The notes below the pieces were generated by a model. That model worked only from the letters and a program-made list of their open reading frames with translations. It was not told the origin of the DNA and did not search any database. Shown here piece by piece: positions 5,128-7,449 of a DNA stretch of 7,449 nt. The translations under genes and the position numbers were made by a program. How positions within the stretch are numbered: position 1 is the stretch's first letter; each line of letters begins with the position of its first letter. This stretch comes from an uncultured Oscillospiraceae bacterium. GTDB taxonomy: Bacteria; Bacillota; Clostridia; Oscillospirales; Oscillospiraceae. The DNA is taken from assembly GCA_944385305.1 (NCBI GenBank), contig CALWWS010000087.1:1-7449 (forward strand), written 5' to 3'.

Positions 5128-6891
5128 AGCCAGCCTGCCGGGTCGGGAGAGCCGGAGGAGCAGACCGGGGCGCAGCCGGCGGAGAAATCCGCCATGGAGG
5201 AGCTCCAGGAGCTCATCGGCCTGGACTCGGTGAAGCGGGAGGTGGAGAAGGCGGTACAGCTCCACCGCCTGCAGCAGGAGCGCCGCGCCCGGGGCATGAA
5301 GGTGACGCCGGTGTCCATGCACATGGTGTTCACCGGCAACCCGGGCACGGGCAATACCACCGTGGCCCGGCTCATCGCCCGGGCCTACCACGAGATGGGC
5401 CTGCTGGAGAAGGACGAGGTGGTGGAGGTGGATCGCAGCGCCCTGGTGGGGGATGTGATCGGCGCCACCGAGAAGAAGACCAGCTCCTACATTGAGCAGG
5501 CCATGGGCGGCGTGCTCTTCATTGACGAGGCCTACGCCCTGGCGGCGGAGGGGGGCTCCAACGACTTCGGGCCCAAGGCCATTGAGGTGCTGCTCAAGGC
5601 CATGGAGGACCACCGGGACAAGTTCATGGTCATCGCCGCGGGATACAGCAGGGAGATGCAGAAGTTCATCGACAGCAACACCGGCCTGAAGTCCCGCTTC
5701 AAGACCTTCATTGATTTCCCCGACTATACCGCCCCCCAGCTGTTCCAGATCTTCTGCCAGATGGTAAAGGGCGGCGGGTATGTCATCGACCCGGAGGGTG
5801 AGATCCCCGCGGAGCAGTACTTCGACAAGCTCTACCGCACCCGGAGCAAGGACTTCGGCAACGGCCGGGACGTGCGCAACTTCTTTGACTGCGTGCTCCT
5901 GCACAACGCCGAGCGCTGGCAGAGCCAGAGCCTGGACAACGTCACCGACGAGCAGCTCCAGACCCTCACCCGGGAGGATATCCAGGCCGCCGTGGACGAG
6001 CAGTGGGGCAGCGTGAGCCAGGACAAGGCCCCCGTGCTGGAGCGGCTGGACGCCATGATCGGCCTGGAGCGGGTGAAGGAGGAGGTTCACGCCCTGCGCC
6101 AGTTCGCCCTGCTCCAGCAAAAGCGGCTGGAACGGGGCCTGAAGGCCGAGTCGGCGGCCATGCACATGGTCTTTACCGGCAACCCGGGCACGGGCAAGAC
6201 CACGGTGGCCAACCTCGTCGGGGAGATCTACCGGGAGATTGGCCTGCTGCCCAAGGGCCATGTGATTGTGGCCAAGCGGGAGGACCTGGTGGGCAGCTAT
6301 GTGGGTCAGACCGCTCCCAAGACCAAGGCGGTGATCGAGCGGGCCATGGGCGGGGTGCTCTTCATCGACGAGGCCTACACCCTCACCCCCCGGGACAGCG
6401 GCAACGACTTCGGCCAGGAGGCGGTGGACACCCTGCTCACCGCCATGGAAGAGAACCGGGAGGGATTTGCGGTCATTGTGGCGGGCTACAGCGGGGAGAT
6501 GGAGCGCTTTATTGGCAGCAACCCCGGCCTGAAGTCCCGCTTTACCAAGTACATCCACTTTGACGACTACAACGGGGAGGACCTGGCCAGGATCTTCCGC
6601 AGCTTTGCCGGGGAGTACACCTTCGGCGAGGGGGCGGAGGAGGAGCTGGAGCGGGTGTGCCGCCAGATGTACGAGGAGCGGGACGCCAACTTCGGCAACG
6701 CCCGGGATGTGCGCAACCTGTTCCAGGCGGTGACCGCCAGCCTGGCCGCCCGGCTGAGCGAGGTGGCCGACCCCACCGTGGAGGAGCTCACCCGGATTAC
6801 CCGGGAGGACATCCTGGCGGCCCGGGCCAGGCAGGCGCGCAACCGGCCGAACACCACAGGCCCTCTGAACCCCATCGGATTTGCGCCCTGA
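3952..6891 (+). CDS. Sel1-like repeat protein with two CbxX/CfqX-type AAA+ ATPase domains
   Basis: The protein has 979 residues and no signal peptide or membrane segment, so it is probably cytosolic. Residues 1-395 hold about eight Sel1-like helical repeats (LG..Y..G.GV..D...A..YY.KAA..G) in two blocks offset by 196 residues. An acidic Gln/Pro-rich linker follows (about 396-412), then two CbxX-type AAA+ modules offset by 281 residues. Module 1 has GNPGTGNTT, in which the Walker A lysine is replaced by N468; Walker B LFIDEAY (D525, E526), AAGY, and LKSRF with R582 are kept. Module 2 has an intact GNPGTGKTT (K749), LFIDEAY (D806, E807), VAGY and R863. Relatives include the rubisco activase CbbX, SpoVK and type VII secretion EccA, all protein remodellers; the client here is unknown. 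ATG 3952 is chosen (GAAGG at 3934-3938). ATG 3922 is in frame but only about two bases from the predicted transcript start. Confidence 0.9.
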   Translation: MDKGKASEYFSKGLEAVRNQDYQQAFICYSVAAEMGHAGAQNNLGNLYRDGNGVNQDQAAALAWYTKAADQGEPYALYNMGKCHQFGYGTQVDLPRAFQYYQKATQAGHVSSYAAVGNMLLKGNGVAKDEAAAAEWYKKGDKAGDGASTYNLGYCYRNGKGVPRDRYRALLYYRRADQVGQKNAREKANEVQQELDGAREQAEELWNQACDFYNRGEYGQSASVLAQAADLGHAGARNTLGVQYLNGYGVEQNEQIAEQLFEEAAGQGDMYACYNVGYCCHYGRGVSKDHSRALEYYLKSADQGYAMGQNEAGWLLLYGEGLQKDYGRAIDLFEQAAAQDNMYACYNLGYSYENGYGVAQDKARALEYYQRSAQLGYEEAGKQLEQLRAQQDSQPAGSGEPEEQTGAQPAEKSAMEELQELIGLDSVKREVEKAVQLHRLQQERRARGMKVTPVSMHMVFTGNPGTGNTTVARLIARAYHEMGLLEKDEVVEVDRSALVGDVIGATEKKTSSYIEQAMGGVLFIDEAYALAAEGGSNDFGPKAIEVLLKAMEDHRDKFMVIAAGYSREMQKFIDSNTGLKSRFKTFIDFPDYTAPQLFQIFCQMVKGGGYVIDPEGEIPAEQYFDKLYRTRSKDFGNGRDVRNFFDCVLLHNAERWQSQSLDNVTDEQLQTLTREDIQAAVDEQWGSVSQDKAPVLERLDAMIGLERVKEEVHALRQFALLQQKRLERGLKAESAAMHMVFTGNPGTGKTTVANLVGEIYREIGLLPKGHVIVAKREDLVGSYVGQTAPKTKAVIERAMGGVLFIDEAYTLTPRDSGNDFGQEAVDTLLTAMEENREGFAVIVAGYSGEMERFIGSNPGLKSRFTKYIHFDDYNGEDLARIFRSFAGEYTFGEGAEEELERVCRQMYEERDANFGNARDVRNLFQAVTASLAARLSEVADPTVEELTRITREDILAARARQARNRPNTTGPLNPIGFAP
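5194..6879 (+). repeat. Tandem duplication of the CbxX-type AAA+ module
   Basis: Two modules begin at about M415 (LIGLDSVKREV) and about residue 695 (MIGLERVKEEV). The offset is exactly 281 residues through Walker A, the pore loop, Walker B and the arginine finger. It slips by two residues before the conserved GN-G/A-RDVRN segment (D640 versus D919). At DNA level the Walker A surroundings (5317 and 6160 onward) are nearly identical, while the pore-loop segments differ. Confidence 0.88.
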
Positions 6892-6924
6892 CCGCTTGGC
6901 GCAGAGCGGACGGCACGATGTTTT

Positions 6925-6966
6925 CAGCTTCAGCCGCGCCCCCGAGGGCGCGGCTGAAGCTGTTTT
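6925..6966 (+). terminator. Rho-independent terminator of the Sel1/AAA+ gene
   Basis: CAGCTTCAGCCGCGCCC (6925-6941) pairs along all 17 bp with GGGCGCGGCTGAAGCTG (6946-6962) around a CCGA loop, followed by TTTT (6963-6966). The stem is very strong but the T run is short. It begins 33 bases after the stop codon. Confidence 0.9.
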
Positions 6967-6986
6967 GGTGAATGCATGGGATTTTA

Positions 6987-7020
6987 CCTGTTTTTTTCCA
7001 GAAAGGGGTGTCAAAACAGG
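6987..7020. repeat. Nested inverted repeats at the promoter of the last gene
   Basis: CCTGTTTT (6987-6994) and AAAACAGG (7013-7020) are perfect 8-bp inverted arms with an 18-base centre. Inside them TTTC (6995-6998) and GAAA (7001-7004) form a smaller inverted pair. The right arm touches the putative -35 region, as expected of a regulator site, although no regulator is known. Confidence 0.4.
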
Positions 7021-7037
7021 GGCGGATGTGATATTAT
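7008..7037 (+). promoter_or_regulatory. Promoter of the terminal repeat gene
   Basis: TATTAT (7032-7037) is one base off the -10 consensus and carries the TGn extension (TGA, 7029-7031). GTGTCA (7008-7013) is a 4/6 match to the -35 box with an 18-base spacer. The predicted start is near 7044, giving a leader of nearly 90 bases. Confidence 0.65.
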
Positions 7038-7068
7038 CTTGCCAGCACCAAAATTTCACGCCTGAACA

Positions 7069-7088
7069 GCCTCCGTGCGATGGGAGGC
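7069..7088 (+). other. Leader hairpin upstream of the terminal repeat gene
   Basis: GCCTCC (7069-7074) pairs with GGAGGC (7083-7088) around an 8-base loop. This stem would hide the GGGAGG at 7082-7087, leaving the AAAGGAAG at 7118-7125 as the usable ribosome site for the gene that follows. Confidence 0.4.
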
Positions 7089-7132
7089 AGCGGCGAGTGC
7101 ATCCATATGAGTTTGGGAAAGGAAGATTTGTA

Positions 7133-7449
7133 ATGGCACGGAAAAAGTCAGATGCCGTGGGAAAGAAGAGGGCTGAAGTGAAAACGGCTGTCCCCGCTGC
7201 GCAGGAGGCTTTGCCGGTGATAGAGAAGGCCGCCCCTGTTGTGAAGGAGGCCGCCCCCAAGCGGGCCAAGGCCGCCCCCAGGAAGGCGGGAACGGCCGCG
7301 AAGAAGGCCGCTCCCAGGAAGACCAAGGCTCCCGCACAGGAGGCCGCCCCCGTTGTGGAAGAGGCCACCCCCGTTGTGGAGAAGACCGCCCCCGTGGAGG
7401 AGAAGGCCGCCCCCGCGGAGGAGAAGGCCGCCCCCGTGGAGGAGGAGGC
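7133..7449 (+). CDS. Lys/Ala/Pro-rich histone-tail-like repeat protein, N-terminal part (runs off window)
   Basis: The frame is open from ATG 7133 to the window edge, 105 full codons with no stop. AAAGGAAG (7118-7125) is 7 bases upstream, and a promoter and a terminator-separated intergenic region precede it. The product starts MARKKSDAVGKKRAEVK and becomes almost wholly Ala, Pro, Lys, Arg, Glu and Val in heptad-like units such as AAPVVKE, AAPKRAK and AAPRKAG. The first 75 or so residues are strongly basic, like histone H1 or Hc1 tails. From about residue 69 the units are acidic or mixed (AAPVVEE, TAPVEEK, AAPAEEK). It is low complexity, probably disordered and cytosolic. Nucleic-acid binding by the basic part is an inference. 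Some clostridial proteins carry such a tail ahead of a small folded domain, but nothing of that kind is visible before the cut. Confidence 0.78.
   Translation, partial: MARKKSDAVGKKRAEVKTAVPAAQEALPVIEKAAPVVKEAAPKRAKAAPRKAGTAAKKAAPRKTKAPAQEAAPVVEEATPVVEKTAPVEEKAAPAEEKAAPVEEE
7343..7449 (+). repeat. 21-bp tandem repeat coding for heptapeptides
   Basis: Five consecutive 21-base units start at 7343, 7364, 7385, 7406 and 7427, and a sixth begins at the window edge. They encode AAPVVEE, ATPVVEK, TAPVEEK, AAPAEEK and AAPVEEE. The last two differ at only a few bases. Looser units of the same theme begin at 7229. The period is a multiple of three, so copy-number change would keep the frame. Confidence 0.88.

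Noticed and set aside
5194..6891. Internal start at ATG 5194 giving a separate double-AAA+ protein
   Set aside because: It has no convincing ribosome site, and the reading frame is continuous with the Sel1 region through an ordinary linker.
6986..7014. TTGACA on the minus strand at 7014-7009 as a promoter toward the AAA+ gene
   Set aside because: No -10-like hexamer lies 16-18 bases further along the minus strand (ACAGGT there), and no minus-strand gene follows.
3928..7368. Minus-strand open frame of 1146 codons opposite the Sel1/AAA+ gene
   Set aside because: Its sequence is His/Leu/Gly/Val-rich with no recognisable domain, it mirrors the codon bias of the real gene, and it crosses a terminator and a promoter. 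It is a GC-rich antisense artefact.
7133..7449. Bona fide histone H1 or HU-type protein
   Set aside because: Only a low-complexity tail is visible; no winged-helix or HU fold is seen and the later repeats are acidic, so composition alone does not justify the name.

Overview
The window looks like chromosomal DNA from a GC-rich member of the Clostridia. The best guess is an Oscillospiraceae/Flavonifractor-type gut anaerobe. The evidence is indirect: strongly GC-biased third codon positions, AGGAGG-type ribosome sites, clean sigma-A promoters (TTGACA/TATAAT, often extended -10), compact intergenic regions with strong intrinsic terminators, and gene families common in that group (a clostridial GreA-like factor, a Firmicutes-type MATE pump, a YgeZ-like hydantoinase). 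No rRNA, tRNA, CRISPR array, insertion sequence or phage gene was seen.

Layout, left to right. (1) 1-105: the 3' end of a PucR/CdaR-type transcription regulator, closed by a terminator at 121-150. (2) 172-705: a GreA-like transcript cleavage factor with its own extended -10 promoter. (3) 730-761: a perfect hairpin between convergent genes. (4) 772-2142, minus strand: a MATE efflux pump read from a near-consensus promoter at 2207-2235. (5) 2143-2406: a divergent control region serving the pump and the hydantoinase. It holds a promoter on each strand, a small palindrome and a hairpin next to the hydantoinase ribosome site. (6) 2407-3801: a dihydropyrimidinase/D-hydantoinase-type amidohydrolase with a complete metal site, closed by a terminator. 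(7) 3952-6891: a 979-residue protein with two blocks of Sel1-like repeats followed by two CbxX/CfqX-type AAA+ domains. The first AAA+ domain has lost the Walker A lysine and the pore-loop aromatic; the second is intact. (8) 7133-7449: the start of a lysine/alanine/proline-rich, histone-tail-like protein that runs off the window and switches from a basic to an acidic 7-residue repeat.

The genes appear to be mostly single transcription units, each with its own promoter and terminator, so this is not one operon. The only likely functional link is between the PucR-type regulator and the hydantoinase, since PucR-family proteins often control purine or ring-amide breakdown. Two other genes stand between them, so the link is a hypothesis. 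The most unusual content is the Sel1/double-AAA+ protein, built from a duplicated scaffold and a duplicated motor with one degenerate motor, and the truncated repeat gene beside it. Neither can be given a biological role from sequence alone.
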